DNA of 7,190 nt from positions 1 through 7,190 of the forward strand of contig JAISMZ010000192.1 of the NCBI GenBank assembly GCA_031276475.1, read 5' to 3'. Made by a program: the position numbers and the translations under genes. The DNA is from Coriobacteriales bacterium. Its GTDB lineage: Bacteria > Actinomycetota > Coriobacteriia > Coriobacteriales > UBA8131. Below the pieces are notes generated by a model, which did not search any database, was not told where the DNA came from, and saw only the letters and a list, made by a program, of their open reading frames with translations. Below are positions 6,471 to 7,190 of this stretch, one piece after another (the stretch's first letter is position 1; every line of letters begins with the position of its first letter).

Positions 6471-7190
6471 CTAGCGCCCGGCTGCCTTATCCGCAGCGAC
6501 CTCGCTGTTGGTAACATCGATGCCCGAGGCAGCTTTTTCGGTGAACACCTCGGCGGCCACCTCGCCTAACTCGTCTTCCAGATGGGCAGCCTCGTCAACC
6601 GTAAGCTCGTCTTCGACCAAGCTGACAGCGTCACGAGCGGCGTCAAAGACCTGGCGCTCTGTGGCCTCGTCACCGTCGGCCTCAAAGGCGTCCTCGCTGG
6701 CCAGGGCATGTTCCACCTGTTTGGTGGCGTTGGCAACATCGGCGATACCTGCAATGTCACCAGCCGTCTCGCCAAGCACCGCGTTTTCGTGCACGCCGCA
6801 AAAGCGCGAGCCGGGGCGGGCATGGTTGCGACAGCGCACGCCGTCGGCCGAGACGTACTCACAGCGGCCAGCGTCGCTGTCGGCGGTCTCCTCCTCGTCA
6901 AACAGGGTGGTGATCATCTCCGGTAAATCGCTGGCCAGCGAAGCACTCTTGATGTCGATATGCCAGCCGGTAAGACGGGCGGCCAAGCGGGCGTTTTGCC
7001 CCTCCTTGCCAATCGCCAGCGACAGCTGGTCGTCCGGCACTATCACCGTGGCATAATTGGAGGTGTCGTTAATCAGCACCCGCGTGACCTGCGCCGGCGA
7101 GAGCGCGTTGGCCACAAAGCGGCTCGGGTCGCTGTCCCATTGGATGACGTCCACCCGCTCGTTGCGCAGCTCCTCAACCACCATCCGCAC
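6471..7190 (-). CDS. nusA: Transcription termination/antitermination factor NusA, C-terminal part
   Basis: NusA binds RNA polymerase and nascent RNA and controls pausing, termination and antitermination. Only the last 239 codons are present; the GTG at the right edge is an internal Val codon, not the start. Seen: the end of KH1 (VVEELRNERVDVIQW, 4-18), the FVANALSP linker (25-32) and KH2 with VIVPDDQLSLAIGKEGQNAR (49-68), containing the G-K-E-G loop, then LTGWHIDIKS (73-82). There are no E. coli-type acidic repeat (AR) domains. Instead the tail has a CCCH motif (C110, C120, C131, H134, counted from the edge codon) and about 100 Glu/Asp/Ala-rich residues ending AADKAAGR. The body is a firm match. 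The tail is a lineage feature of unknown function. The TAG stop is followed by a stem-loop. Confidence 0.96.
   Translation of the reverse strand: MRMVVEELRNERVDVIQWDSDPSRFVANALSPAQVTRVLINDTSNYATVIVPDDQLSLAIGKEGQNARLAARLTGWHIDIKSASLASDLPEMITTLFDEEETADSDAGRCEYVSADGVRCRNHARPGSRFCGVHENAVLGETAGDIAGIADVANATKQVEHALASEDAFEADGDEATERQVFDAARDAVSLVEDELTVDEAAHLEDELGEVAAEVFTEKAASGIDVTNSEVAADKAAGR
6789..6863 (-). other. CCCH zinc-knuckle-like motif in the NusA tail
   Basis: The segment encodes C-x9-C-x10-C-x2-H with key residues C110, C120, C131 and H134, in the setting GVRCRNHARPGSRFCGVH. The pattern of G-x-x-C-x-x-x-A-x-x-G-S-x-(F/Y)-C-x-x-H resembles short metal-binding knuckles found as add-ons in unrelated proteins. 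It sits about 28 residues after KH2, beyond an acidic linker. Metal binding is inferred from the residue spacing only. Confidence 0.6.

Noticed and set aside
7188..7190. GTG at the right edge as the nusA start
   Set aside because: It falls inside the conserved KH1 region (VRMVVEELRNERVDVIQW); the true N-terminus lies outside the window.

Overview
This window is a piece of the conserved nusA–infB translation and RNA-processing operon. Every gene lies on the minus strand, so transcription runs from right to left. In transcription order it holds: the 3' part of nusA (cut by the right edge), ylxR/rnpM, infB (IF2), rbfA, nrnA (DHH/DHHA1 phosphoesterase), truB, and ribF (cut by the left edge just before its end). 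DNA is GC-rich, with strong third-position GC. The order nusA-ylxR-infB-rbfA-nrnA-truB-ribF is seen in Gram-positive lineages. A rplGB/ylxQ gene is absent between ylxR and infB, IF2 is very alanine-rich, and the RbfA and NusA sequences have a particular flavour. Together these suggest a high-GC Gram-positive, most likely of class Coriobacteriia (Actinomycetota). That assignment is from memory of family sequences and is not proven here.

The genes are packed tightly. ribF overlaps truB by ATGA, truB starts on the base after the nrnA stop, nrnA overlaps rbfA by 8 bp, rbfA follows infB after 35 bp, and infB overlaps ylxR by 23 bp. Only the nusA–ylxR junction (72 bp) has room for signals. It holds a perfect 9-bp GC-rich stem-loop, a second weaker stem, and a strong Shine-Dalgarno. 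No intrinsic terminator and no convincing promoter was found, so the genes are probably read as one transcript with translational coupling.

Functionally the cluster joins transcription elongation control (NusA), tRNA 5'-end processing (RnpM, a partner of RNase P), translation initiation (IF2), 30S maturation (RbfA), nanoRNA/pAp turnover (NrnA), tRNA U55 pseudouridylation (TruB) and flavin cofactor synthesis (RibF).

This is mostly an ordinary housekeeping region, and I see no new multi-gene system. The points most worth a second look are a CCCH zinc-knuckle-like motif in the C-terminal tail of NusA, a TruB that seems to lack the C-terminal PUA-like domain, a RibF with a low-complexity Ala/Pro N-terminal extension and an altered TFDPHP motif, the nusA–ylxR stem-loop, and a sharp AT-rich patch inside nrnA.
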